Source: an uncultured Prevotellaceae bacterium (lineage in GTDB: Bacteria > Bacteroidota > Bacteroidia > Bacteroidales > Bacteroidaceae). Taken from it: a stretch of DNA of 43,878 bases. The position numbers and the translations under genes are program-made. The first letter of the stretch is position 1. Each line of letters begins with the position of its first letter. Under the pieces are notes generated by a model, which saw only the letters and a list, made by a program, of their open reading frames with translations, was not told the DNA's origin and did no database searches. The DNA lies in the NCBI GenBank assembly GCA_900318915.1, contig ONMI01000039.1, positions 1 through 43,878 of the forward strand, read 5' to 3'. Positions 16,166-24,275 of this stretch are shown piece by piece.

Positions 16166-17485
16166 TCAGAACGTTTGGGCTGTCTCGGCCAGAATCTCTC
16201 CCAGCGTGGGGTGGATATGAATCATATCGGCCAGGTCGGCCACCGTAGCATTGCGCGTCATCAGGCAACTCACTTCCTGCACCATGTCGGAGGCATGGGC
16301 TCCGTAGGCGTGGCAGCCTATGAGGCGACCCTCGCCGTCGGCCAGCAGCTTCAGCATGCCGTCGGTAGCATCCATGGCCAGCGCCTTTCCGTTGGCACGG
16401 TAGTGCCCTTTCTTGCAGGTGTATACCATGCCGCTTTCCTTGCACTGGTCTTCCGTCACGCCCACACCGGCGGCCTCGGGGTTGGTGAAGATGGCCGAGG
16501 GCACGATGTCGAGGCGGATGCTGTCGGTGCGGCCGGCCAGACGGTGCACCACATGCAGTCCTTGATAGGTGGCGGCATGGGCCAGCATGATGCGGCCGTT
16601 CACATCGCCTATGGCATAGACACCTTCCACATTGGTCTGCAGCTCGTCGTCCACCGTAATGCCGCCGCGGGTGTAGGCGATGCCGGCGGCTTCAAGGTCG
16701 AGTCCTTCGATGCAGGGCCTGCGGCCGGTGGCGATGAGCACCACGTCGGCGGCCACGGTCTCCGTCTTGCCCTTGCGCTCGTAGACCACCCCCTCGGGGG
16801 TAATCTCCTTCACACCGGCCTGCATGCGGAAGTCTACACCGCGGCGCGAGAGCAGCGTGCGGAGCCGCTTGGCCACCTCGCTGTCGAGAGCGGGCAGGCA
16901 TTCTTTCAGAAATTCCACCACGGTTACCTCACTGCCCAGACTGCTGAAGATGGAGGCAAACTCCATGCCTATCACACCGGCGCCTACAATGCACAGGCGG
17001 GCCGGCACATGGTCGATGTTGAGCAGTTCGGTCGAGGTCACTACATGGGGCAGGTCGATGCCGGGCACGGGAATGAGTTTGGAGTCGGAGCCGGTGGCGA
17101 TGATGATGTGGGGAGCCGTGTACTGCTCGTCGCCCACAGCGATGGTGTGGGCACTGGTAAAGCGGGCTTTCCCTCTCACCAGCGTGATGCCGGGCGAGGA
17201 GAGCAGGGTCTCCACACCCTGACGCAACTGGCTCACCACCTGGTTCTTGCGGTCCAGTATCTTGGCGAAGTCGACAGGGGCGTCTACGCCTTTCTCGCGC
17301 AGCAGACTCATCACCTCGGCCTCATGACACCAGGTCTTGGTGGGAATGCAGCCGCGGTTCAGGCAGGTGCCGCCTGCCTCAGCGCTCTCTACAACGGTCA
17401 CCTGAAGGCCCAGACGGGCGGCCTCGCCGGCGGCACGGTAGCCGCCGGGACCGCTTCCTATTATAATAAGGTCAGTACTGGTCAT
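16166..17485 (-). CDS. lpdA: Dihydrolipoyl dehydrogenase (L-protein)
   Basis: A 439-aa FAD-dependent disulfide oxidoreductase that reoxidises dihydrolipoyl groups with NAD+. The FAD-binding GSGPGG is at residues 10-15 and the redox-active disulfide is Cys41 and Cys46 in 'GGTCLNRGCIPTK'. The NAD site 'CIVGAGVIGMEFASIF' lies mid-protein, and the C-terminal His/Glu interface motif 'MIHIHPTLGEILAE' is present. It is the last gene of the glycine-cleavage operon and overlaps gcvPB by four bases, so this copy probably serves the glycine cleavage system first, although L-protein can be shared with 2-oxoacid dehydrogenases. Confidence 0.95.
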   Translation of the reverse strand: MTSTDLIIIGSGPGGYRAAGEAARLGLQVTVVESAEAGGTCLNRGCIPTKTWCHEAEVMSLLREKGVDAPVDFAKILDRKNQVVSQLRQGVETLLSSPGITLVRGKARFTSAHTIAVGDEQYTAPHIIIATGSDSKLIPVPGIDLPHVVTSTELLNIDHVPARLCIVGAGVIGMEFASIFSSLGSEVTVVEFLKECLPALDSEVAKRLRTLLSRRGVDFRMQAGVKEITPEGVVYERKGKTETVAADVVLIATGRRPCIEGLDLEAAGIAYTRGGITVDDELQTNVEGVYAIGDVNGRIMLAHAATYQGLHVVHRLAGRTDSIRLDIVPSAIFTNPEAAGVGVTEDQCKESGMVYTCKKGHYRANGKALAMDATDGMLKLLADGEGRLIGCHAYGAHASDMVQEVSCLMTRNATVADLADMIHIHPTLGEILAETAQTF

Positions 17486-18951
17486 GCGTTGTCGGCTTTG
17501 TCGGCAAGCAGCTGCCAGTAGGTCAGTATCGGGTGCTTGGCGGCCAGCACGTCGTCCACACGCCCTATCGGGGTGCGCAGGGGGGCGTTCTTCACCGTGT
17601 CGGGCTCCTCGGCGGCTTCCTTGGCTATCTGGCGCATCACGTCGATGAAACTGTCGATGGTGTCCAGACTCTCGTTCTCGGTGGGCTCTATCATGAGGGC
17701 CTCGTGGAAGAGCAGCGGGAAGTAGATGGTGGGAGCGTGGAATCCGTAGTCGAGCAGACGCTTGGCCACATCCATCGTCGTCACACCGGTCGACTTATCT
17801 TTCAGACCGTTGAACACAAACTCGTGTTTGCAGATGGTGTCGATGGGCAACTCATACACGTCCTTCAGACGCTCCTTGATGTAGTTGGCGTTGAGGGTGG
17901 CCAGTGGACCCACCTCCTTGATGTGCTCGCGGCCCAAAGACAAAATGTAGGTGTAGGCGCGCACTGCCACGGCGAAGTTGCCAAGATAGGCACCCACGGC
18001 GATGCTCTTGTCGTCGCGCTCCACACTGTACACACCGTCGTTCAGCACCACCTTCGGACGCGGAAGCAGATGCTCCAGTCCCTCGCGCACGCCCACAGGG
18101 CCGCTGCCGGGACCACCGCCGCCGTGAGGTGTCGAGAAGGTCTTGTGCAGGTTGATGTGCATCACGTCGAAGCCCATGTCGCCGGGACGGCTCACACCGA
18201 GCATCGGGTTTAGGTTGGCACCGTCGTAGTACATCAGACCGCCGCAGGCATGCACCATCTTGGCTATCTCGGGTATCTGGGGCTCAAAGAGGCCCAGCGT
18301 GTTGGGGTTGGTCATCATCATGCCGGCGATGCTGTCGTCGAGCAGGGTGCGCAGGTGCTCCACATCGACCACACCCTCGGGGGTGCTGCGCACCTCCACC
18401 ACTTCCAGTCCGCACACGGCGGCAGAAGCGGGGTTGGTGCCGTGGGCACTGTCGGGCACAATCACCTTCGTGCGTTTCGCATCACCGCGCTCGGCGTGGT
18501 AGCTGCGTATAATCATCAGACCGGTCAGCTCGCCGTGGGCACCGGCAAAGGGGTTCAGCGTGAACTCCTTCAGACCGGTAAGGGCTGCCAGACTCTTCTG
18601 CAGGTGGTAGTACACGGCCAGGGCTCCCTGACTGGTGCAGTCGGGCTGCAGGGGGTGCAGGTCGCTGAAACCGGCCATGTTGGCGGTCTCCTCGTTGATC
18701 ACGGGGTTGTACTTCATCGTGCAGCTGCCCAGCGGATAGAATCCGTTGTTCACACCGAAGTTGTTGCCGCTGTGGTTGGTGTAGTGGCGCACCACGGTCA
18801 TCTCGTCACACTCGGGCAGGGGAGCATCGTCCTTGCGCCGCATTTCTTCGGGCACGGCATAGTCGCCGTATTCGTTGGCGGGCAGGCTGAAGCCTTCACG
18901 GCCGGGTTTCGACAGTTCGAAAATCAGGTTTCCGTATAGTTTGCTGTTCAT
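17482..18951 (-). CDS. gcvPB: Glycine dehydrogenase (decarboxylating) subunit 2
   Basis: The C-terminal half of the P-protein as a separate 489-aa subunit. With GcvPA it decarboxylates glycine using pyridoxal phosphate and transfers the aminomethyl group to lipoylated GcvH. The PLP lysine is Lys270 in 'MHINLHKTFSTPHGGGGPG'; the stretch before it (MYYDGANLNPMLG) and 'DSAHGTNPASA' are typical PLP-fold segments. It overlaps gcvPA and lpdA by four bases each (ATGA), a tightly coupled operon arrangement. The N-terminal 'SKPGREGFSLP' is the conserved start of the split subunit. Confidence 0.95.
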   Translation of the reverse strand: MNSKLYGNLIFELSKPGREGFSLPANEYGDYAVPEEMRRKDDAPLPECDEMTVVRHYTNHSGNNFGVNNGFYPLGSCTMKYNPVINEETANMAGFSDLHPLQPDCTSQGALAVYYHLQKSLAALTGLKEFTLNPFAGAHGELTGLMIIRSYHAERGDAKRTKVIVPDSAHGTNPASAAVCGLEVVEVRSTPEGVVDVEHLRTLLDDSIAGMMMTNPNTLGLFEPQIPEIAKMVHACGGLMYYDGANLNPMLGVSRPGDMGFDVMHINLHKTFSTPHGGGGPGSGPVGVREGLEHLLPRPKVVLNDGVYSVERDDKSIAVGAYLGNFAVAVRAYTYILSLGREHIKEVGPLATLNANYIKERLKDVYELPIDTICKHEFVFNGLKDKSTGVTTMDVAKRLLDYGFHAPTIYFPLLFHEALMIEPTENESLDTIDSFIDVMRQIAKEAAEEPDTVKNAPLRTPIGRVDDVLAAKHPILTYWQLLADKADNA

Positions 18952-20273
18952 TTGGCGTCCTCCTCAGTTAGTGTTACGAATCGGTCTATCTCTTCTTTCG
19001 TGCGCTTCTCCGTCACGGCTATCATCAGGGTGTGGTCGTCTATCTTCACACCGCCCAGGATGCCGTTGGCAAGCAGACGCTCCATCAGACGGTCCACGTC
19101 GCCATCGTAGCGCACGCAGAACTCGTTGAAGAAGGGCTGGTTGAAAGCGGGCTGGAAATGGCCGGTGGCCACCAGGCGGTCCAGCATGTAGTGGGCGCCG
19201 GCATACGATGCCTGCGCGGCGGCTTTCAGACCTTCCTTGCCCATCACCGAGAGGTAGATGGTGGCGTAGAGGGCCATCAGGCTCTCGTTGGAGCAGATGT
19301 TGGAGGTGGCCTTCTGGCGGCGGATGTGCTGCTCGCGGGCCTGCAAGGTCAGCACGAAGGCGCGCTGGCCACGGTTGTCGCGGGTCATGCCCACGATGCG
19401 GCCGGGCATCTTGCGCATCAGCTTCTCCGTGCAGCACATGTAGCCGAAGTAGGGACCGCCGAACGACATGGGCAGACCGAGCGACTGGCCGTCGCCCACT
19501 GCCACGTCGGCTCCCCACTCAGCGGGGCTCTTCAGCAGGGCCAGGTCGGCGGCCACGCTGTTGATGATGAAGAGGGCTTTCTGCTGGTGGCAGGCATCGG
19601 CCATGCCGCCGAAGTCTTCCACTACACCGTAGCGGTTGGGCTGCTGCACCACCACGCCGGCCACACCGCCCTCAGCGAGCAGGCGCTCCACGTCGGCTTT
19701 GTCGGTGGCGCCGTCTTTCTCGGCGGCCTCCAGCAGCTCCACACCGTGGAAGTGGGCATAGGTGCGCACTACCTGCAGGGTCTTCGGGTCGATGGTCTTC
19801 GACACCACCACCTTGTTGGCTTTCTTCGACTGTGCGGCGGCCATGAGTACGGCCTCGGCCGTGGCGGTCGTGCCGTCGTACATCGAGGCGTTGGAGATGG
19901 CCAGCCCGGTCAGGGCGGTCATCATGCTCTGGTATTCGAAGATGTAGTGAAGGGTGCCCTGCGAAATCTCGGCCTGATACGGCGTGTAGCTGGTCAGAAA
20001 CTCTGAGCGTTCCACGATGCTGGGTATCACAGAGGGAGTATAGTGGTCGTAAACACCGGCGCCGGCAAACACCGTGAGCCGCTGGTTCTCGCCACACAGG
20101 CGGGCAAAGTGCTGGCGTATCTCGATCTCGCTCTTGGCAGAGGGGAGGTCGTACTCACCGTGCCACCGTATCTGCTCGGGAATCTCGGCAAACAGGTCGT
20201 CGAGCTTCTCGATGCCGGTGGCCCGCATCATCGCCTCAAGGTCTTCCTGGGTATGCGGAAAATATTTGTACAT
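18948..20273 (-). CDS. gcvPA: Glycine dehydrogenase (decarboxylating) subunit 1
   Basis: The N-terminal half of the P-protein, 441 aa, a PLP-fold subunit without the cofactor lysine that forms the heterotetramer with GcvPB. Recognisable family stretches are 'MYKYFPHTQEDLEAMMRATG' at the start, 'FAGAGVYDHYTPSVI', 'SQGTLHYIFEYQSMMTALTG', 'SNASMYDGTTATAEA' and 'GDGQSLGLPMSFGGPY'. Length is normal for subunit 1 (about 440-450). It lies 43 bp downstream of gcvH and overlaps gcvPB by four bases. No defect is seen. Confidence 0.95.
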   Translation of the reverse strand: MYKYFPHTQEDLEAMMRATGIEKLDDLFAEIPEQIRWHGEYDLPSAKSEIEIRQHFARLCGENQRLTVFAGAGVYDHYTPSVIPSIVERSEFLTSYTPYQAEISQGTLHYIFEYQSMMTALTGLAISNASMYDGTTATAEAVLMAAAQSKKANKVVVSKTIDPKTLQVVRTYAHFHGVELLEAAEKDGATDKADVERLLAEGGVAGVVVQQPNRYGVVEDFGGMADACHQQKALFIINSVAADLALLKSPAEWGADVAVGDGQSLGLPMSFGGPYFGYMCCTEKLMRKMPGRIVGMTRDNRGQRAFVLTLQAREQHIRRQKATSNICSNESLMALYATIYLSVMGKEGLKAAAQASYAGAHYMLDRLVATGHFQPAFNQPFFNEFCVRYDGDVDRLMERLLANGILGGVKIDDHTLMIAVTEKRTKEEIDRFVTLTEEDAK

Positions 20274-20316
20274 GTCTTTTCGCTGGTTTTTGTATTTTAT
20301 GAGGGGGTGCTCCTTC

Positions 20317-20700
20317 TTACTGCTTGGCGCAGAATTCCTCGTAGGCGGCGGCGTCCATCAGGTTGTCTACCTCTTCTTTGTCGGAGAGTTCCACCTTGAT
20401 AATCCAGTTGGCGAAGGCGTCGCTGTTCAGCAGCTCGGGGGTGTCGGCCAGGGCGTCGTTCACTTCCACCACAGTGCCGCTCACAGGCGAAATGAGGTCG
20501 CTGGCGGCCTTCACGCTCTCCACAGCGCCAAATTCAGAACCGGCTTCCACCTCATCGTCCACTTCGGGCATGTCTACGTATACCACGTTGCCCAGTGCGT
20601 GCTGTGCATAGTCGGTAATGCCGATGTAGCCGAATTCACCCTCGATACGTACATACTCGTGACTCTCTGAGTAGTAGAGTCCTTCAATCACTTTTGCCAT
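20317..20700 (-). CDS. gcvH: Glycine cleavage system H protein
   Basis: The lipoylated shuttle protein of the glycine cleavage system, 127 aa from the ATG at 20700. The lipoyl-accepting lysine is Lys64 in 'GAVESVKAASDLISP', the same number as in E. coli GcvH; 'YYSESHEYV' and 'IGITDYAQHALGNVV' are also diagnostic. Because of the frameshift in the preceding gcvT, the gcvH frame is also open continuously back to 21852, so it can be read as residues 385-511 of a 511-aa GcvT-GcvH product. Its own start still stands 44 bp after the original gcvT stop, so free GcvH can probably still be made. LplA, encoded in the same operon, should attach its lipoate. Confidence 0.93.
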   Translation of the reverse strand: MAKVIEGLYYSESHEYVRIEGEFGYIGITDYAQHALGNVVYVDMPEVDDEVEAGSEFGAVESVKAASDLISPVSGTVVEVNDALADTPELLNSDAFANWIIKVELSDKEEVDNLMDAAAYEEFCAKQ

Positions 20701-20744
20701 AGTCTTAAATTGTTTTATTGGGTTTGTTGGATAATTTTGTTTGC

Positions 20745-21852
20745 TTATTTCTTGTAGTGCTTGTCGTAGAAACGCTTCTTCACCACCACACCGGGGAAGG
20801 TCTTCTTCCTGATCTGAACCTCCAGCGGAGTGCCCAGCTTGGCATGGGGCCAGCTTGGCATGGGGAGTCTCTACAAGGGCCATGCATACGCTCTTGCCGG
20901 TGGAGATGGAGTTGTAGCCGGTGGTCACCTCGCCCACCTGCACACCGTCGTGCAGCACGGGATAGCCGTGGCGGGGCACGGCGCGGCCTTCCAGCTCGAT
21001 GCCAATCACGCGGCGCGCCACACCGTTGGTCTTCTGCTCCAACAGGGCGTCGCGGCCTATGAACTCGGGCTTGTCGAACTTGCAGAACATGCTCAGACCG
21101 CACATCACGGGCGAAATCTCGTCGGAGAGCTCGTCACCGTACAGGGGCAGACCCACCTCGAAGCGGAGGGTGTCGCGGCAGCCCAGTCCGCAGGGCAGGC
21201 AGCGCTTGCTCTCCATGAGCAGGTCCCACTGGCGGCGGATGAAGTCGTGCGAGCCGTAAATCTCAAAACCGTCCTCGCCGGTGTAGCCGGTGCGGCTCAC
21301 TATCACGGTCTCACCATCGGTGTCGATGGTCTTGCAGGTGTAAAACACCAGATCGCTCACCTTCATGCCCAGCACTTCTTCCACCACCTGTTCGGCCTCG
21401 GGACCCTGCACGGCCACCTGGCCGTAGTAGTCGGAGCAGTGGGCGAAGTTTACGTCGTAGCCTTCGAGATGCTCTTGCATCCAGGCCACGTCCTTGTCGA
21501 TGTTGGCGGCGTTGATCACGAGGAAAAAGTCGTTCTCGCCCATCTTGTATACCAGCAGGTCGTCTACAGTGCCTCCGTTGGGATAGCACATCATGCCGTA
21601 GAAGATCTTGCCGATGGGGGCGTCTTTCACATCGTTGGTGAAGATGTGGTTCACATACCGCTCGGCATCGGCGCCCTTGATGCGTACCTCACCCATGTGC
21701 GATACATCGAACACACCGCTGTGCTGGCGCACGGCGTTATGCTCCTCGATGATGGATGAGTACTGGATGGGCATGTCGAAACCGCCGAAGGGGGAGATGA
21801 GGGCGCCCAGCGCCACGTGGCGGTCGTAAAGACAGGTTCTTTTGTTTTCCAT
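20745..21852 (-). pseudogene. gcvT: Aminomethyltransferase (T-protein), frameshifted near the 3' end and joined in frame to gcvH
   Basis: Residues 1-334 are a normal T-protein, which transfers the one-carbon unit from GcvH to tetrahydrofolate: 'LYDRHVALGALISPFGGFDMPIQY', shortened, then 'GVFDVSHMGEV', 'SRTGYTGEDGFEIY' and 'GLGCRDTLRFEVGLPLYG'. At 20834-20865 the 16-bp unit CCAGCTTGGCATGGGG occurs twice in tandem, a +16 insertion. Removing one copy restores the conserved end (ETPHAKLGTPLEVQIRKK ... FYDKHYKK) with a TAA at 20745-20747 and a 363-aa product, essentially the E. coli length. As written, the frame shifts at residue 335, the last 29 residues are lost, and translation reads through the gcvT-gcvH gap into gcvH, giving 511 aa ending at 20317. 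The missing segment belongs to the C-terminal barrel, so activity is doubtful. It could be a true mutation, a slippage switch, or an assembly error. Confidence 0.85.
20834..20865. repeat. 16-bp perfect tandem duplication inside gcvT
   Basis: CCAGCTTGGCATGGGG at 20834-20849 is repeated exactly at 20850-20865. Sixteen is not a multiple of three, so the duplication shifts the gcvT frame by one. Loss of either copy would restore the gene. Confidence 0.97.
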
Positions 21853-21876
21853 AATTCTTAGCTTTAATTATGATGG

Positions 21877-22848
21877 TTATTGGATGATAATGTCGGTCAA
21901 GTCTTTCTTAGTGAGATGCAGGATGGTGTCGCTGGGGCAGTCGGGCAGGGCGGCTTCTACGGCGCTGCGCTCATAACTGATGCCGATGAGGGGCTGGATG
22001 ATGTCGCGCTCCATATCACCCACCAGGAAGAAGTCGCCGGTCAGGTCGGCGTGGCGTATCACCCCATGGCGCACCTCGAGCCGCATCTCCAGTTCGCCCA
22101 CACCTTCTATCCTGCGTTTGCGCACCAGGGTGTAGGCGGGGTTGTGGCCGTATAGAAACGTGGGGGTGAGGTATTCCTGGCGCATCGCCTCTATGCGGGC
22201 CACGGCGGCATCGTCGAGTTGTTCCTCGCTGTCGCACAGGCGGCTGCGGAAGGCTTGTTTCACCTGTTCCAGACTCAGGCTGGTGTAGTCTTTCAGCAGG
22301 GCGATGTGCTGCCGCACGCTCTTCACTCCTTTGCTCACCAGCTTGGCGTCGCTCGGCGTGATGCTGCCCACCATGTGCTCCATGTTGGTGTCGTAGAGCA
22401 GGGTGCCGTGCACGATGCTCTTGCCGGGCAGGTGATAGAAAGCGTTGCCCGATACCTTGCGGCCGTCGATGAGCAGGTCGTTGCGACCGCTCGACCGGGC
22501 CTCTATGCCCAGCTCGTGGAGCACGAGCAGCAGCATGTTGATGTAGCGGTTGTAGGTGAAGTTCACGTTGTCTTCCTTCGTGATGTAGGAAAACATCACA
22601 TTGCTTCGGTCGGCATACACACAGCCGCCCCCGCTCTTGCGGCGCACGATTTCGATGTGATGGCGGCGGCAGTAGTCTATGTTTACCTCGTTTTCCATCA
22701 CTTGGTTGCGCCCGAATATCACCGTCGGGTCTACCTGCCACATGAAAAAAGCGTCATCGCAGTCCATCTCCCTGGCCACATATTCTTCCATGGCCAGGTA
22801 GAAGCTGAGATGACGCTGTTGCTCATCAGGCAGGGAGATGTATTTCAT
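21877..22848 (-). CDS. lplA: Lipoate--protein ligase A
   Basis: A 323-aa enzyme that activates lipoate with ATP and attaches it to GcvH and other lipoyl domains. The frame stays open to 23220, but that extension overlaps thrC on the same strand and is not protein-like; MKYISLPDEQQ at 22848, just after a promoter, is the start. Family motifs: 'PTVIFGRNQ' at 41-49, 'RRKSGGGCVYAD' at 69-80, 'GRNDLLIDGRKVSGNAFY' with the catalytic lysine Lys131, and 'HGTLLYD'. The C-terminal accessory domain is present ('YGHNPAYTLVRKRRI'). It is the first gene of the operon lplA-gcvT-gcvH-gcvPA-gcvPB-lpdA, so lipoate salvage and its main client are expressed together. Confidence 0.92.
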   Translation of the reverse strand: MKYISLPDEQQRHLSFYLAMEEYVAREMDCDDAFFMWQVDPTVIFGRNQVMENEVNIDYCRRHHIEIVRRKSGGGCVYADRSNVMFSYITKEDNVNFTYNRYINMLLLVLHELGIEARSSGRNDLLIDGRKVSGNAFYHLPGKSIVHGTLLYDTNMEHMVGSITPSDAKLVSKGVKSVRQHIALLKDYTSLSLEQVKQAFRSRLCDSEEQLDDAAVARIEAMRQEYLTPTFLYGHNPAYTLVRKRRIEGVGELEMRLEVRHGVIRHADLTGDFFLVGDMERDIIQPLIGISYERSAVEAALPDCPSDTILHLTKKDLTDIIIQ

Positions 22849-22878
22849 AGCTTTTCGTCCGGTGTCGGATTGTTGCCG

Positions 22879-22909
22879 CAAAGTTAGCCAATAATGGCGA
22901 TATGGCCAA
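22879..22909 (-). promoter_or_regulatory. Promoter of the lplA-gcv operon
   Basis: The minus strand has TAACTTTG (plus 22879-22886) and, 19 nt upstream, TTGG as an imperfect -33 box. The leader is only about 25 nt long, so there is no room for a glycine riboswitch. Confidence 0.55.
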
Positions 22910-22958
22910 GGGTTTGGCGCCTTTTTTTGACACCGCGGAAAAAAACTTCTCCCTTTCG

Positions 22959-24263
22959 TTATTGTTTCAGCAAGTACGCCTTCAGGTCGCCGAAGTCCTT
23001 GCCCAGGGCCACGCTCTGTTTCGTGCCCCGCATGAAGGCGGCCAAACGCTCGGGTATCGCCGTGTCGGTGCCTACCGTGGCATCTACCTTCTCCTTGAAT
23101 TTGGCGGGATGGGCGGTCTCGCAGAACACGCCGGTCTCGCCCGGCAGGAGCAGGTCTTTCAGGGCCTGGTAGCCGCATGCGCCGTGGGGGTCGCAGAGAT
23201 AGTGGTGGCTCTCGTAGCACTCGCGCAGGGCGGCGCGGATGGAATAGTCGGTGTAGGCGGCTCCGCCGATGAGCGAGGCGATGCGCTCGTGCGAGCCTCC
23301 GTAGAGGTCGATGACACGGGCAAAGTTGCTCGGGTCGCCCACGTCCATGGCGTTGGCCAGGGTCTGGCGGGTGGGCTGCGGATGGTATTCACCCGTCTGC
23401 AGATACTGGTAGAACACGTCGTTGCTGTTGTTGGCGGCGATGAAACGGCTGATGGGCAGTCCCATGCGGTGGCCGAAGAGGGCGGCGGTGATATTGCCGA
23501 AGTTGCCGCTTGGCACACACACCACTAGGCGGTCGGCCTTGCCCAGTTCCTTCATGCGGGCATAGGCATTGAAATAGTAGAATGCTTGGGGCAGGAAACG
23601 GGCCACATTGATGGAGTTGGCGCTCGTGAGCCGCATGTGGCGGTTCAGTTCGGAGTCCATGAAGGCGCTCTTCACCAGCCGCTGGCAGTCGTCGAACACG
23701 CCGTCTATCTCCAGCGCTGTGATGTTCTGTCCCAAGGTGGTGAACTGGCACTCCTGGATGGGACTCACCTTGCCTTTGGGGTAGAGCACGTAGACATGGA
23801 TGCCCTCCACGCCCAGAAAACCGTTGGCCACGGCCGAGCCGGTGTCGCCGCTCGTGGCCACGAGCACGTTGATGCGCTCATCATTGCCGCGGCAGGTCAG
23901 GAAGTATTGCAGCAGGCGGGCCATGAAACGGGCGCCTACATCCTTGAAGGCAAGGGTGGGGCCATGGAAGAGCTCCAGCGAGTAGATGGTGGGGGTCACT
24001 TCCACCACGGGACAGTCGAACTGCAGGGTGTCCCACACAATCTCGTGCAGGGCGTCCTGCTCCACGTCCTCGCCGAAGAAGGCGTCGGCCACGACGCAGG
24101 CGATGTCCTGGAAACGGAGGTGCTCGATGCCCTCGAAGAATTCGTCGGGCAGGCGGTGGATGGTTTCGGGCATATACAGGCCCCTGTCGGGAGCCAGACC
24201 GTTCACTACGGCCTCTTCGAGGGTGGCCATGGGGGCTTGGTGGTTGGTGCTGTAGTATCTCAT
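22959..24263 (-). CDS. thrC: Threonine synthase
   Basis: A 434-aa PLP enzyme that converts O-phosphohomoserine to threonine. The cofactor lysine is Lys107 in 'HGPTLAFKDVGARFMARLL', the same position as in E. coli ThrC. The N-terminus 'MRYYSTNHQAP' and 'GLAPDRGLYMPE' are diagnostic, and the phosphate-binding 'VATSGDTGSAVANGF' and 'VPSGNFGNITAALFG' are present. Last gene of thrA > apgM-like > thrC, with a 12-bp gap to its upstream neighbour. Confidence 0.96.
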   Translation of the reverse strand: MRYYSTNHQAPMATLEEAVVNGLAPDRGLYMPETIHRLPDEFFEGIEHLRFQDIACVVADAFFGEDVEQDALHEIVWDTLQFDCPVVEVTPTIYSLELFHGPTLAFKDVGARFMARLLQYFLTCRGNDERINVLVATSGDTGSAVANGFLGVEGIHVYVLYPKGKVSPIQECQFTTLGQNITALEIDGVFDDCQRLVKSAFMDSELNRHMRLTSANSINVARFLPQAFYYFNAYARMKELGKADRLVVCVPSGNFGNITAALFGHRMGLPISRFIAANNSNDVFYQYLQTGEYHPQPTRQTLANAMDVGDPSNFARVIDLYGGSHERIASLIGGAAYTDYSIRAALRECYESHHYLCDPHGACGYQALKDLLLPGETGVFCETAHPAKFKEKVDATVGTDTAIPERLAAFMRGTKQSVALGKDFGDLKAYLLKQ

Positions 24264-24275
24264 AGTGTTGCTTTT

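Noticed and set aside
22849-22878. Glycine riboswitch before the gcv operon
   Set aside because: Only about 25-30 nt separate the predicted transcription start from lplA, too short for a glycine aptamer.
22849-23220. N-terminal extension of lplA by 124 codons
   Set aside because: The extension overlaps thrC on the same strand in another frame, is Arg/Pro-rich and non-homologous, and a promoter sits right before the internal ATG at 22848.
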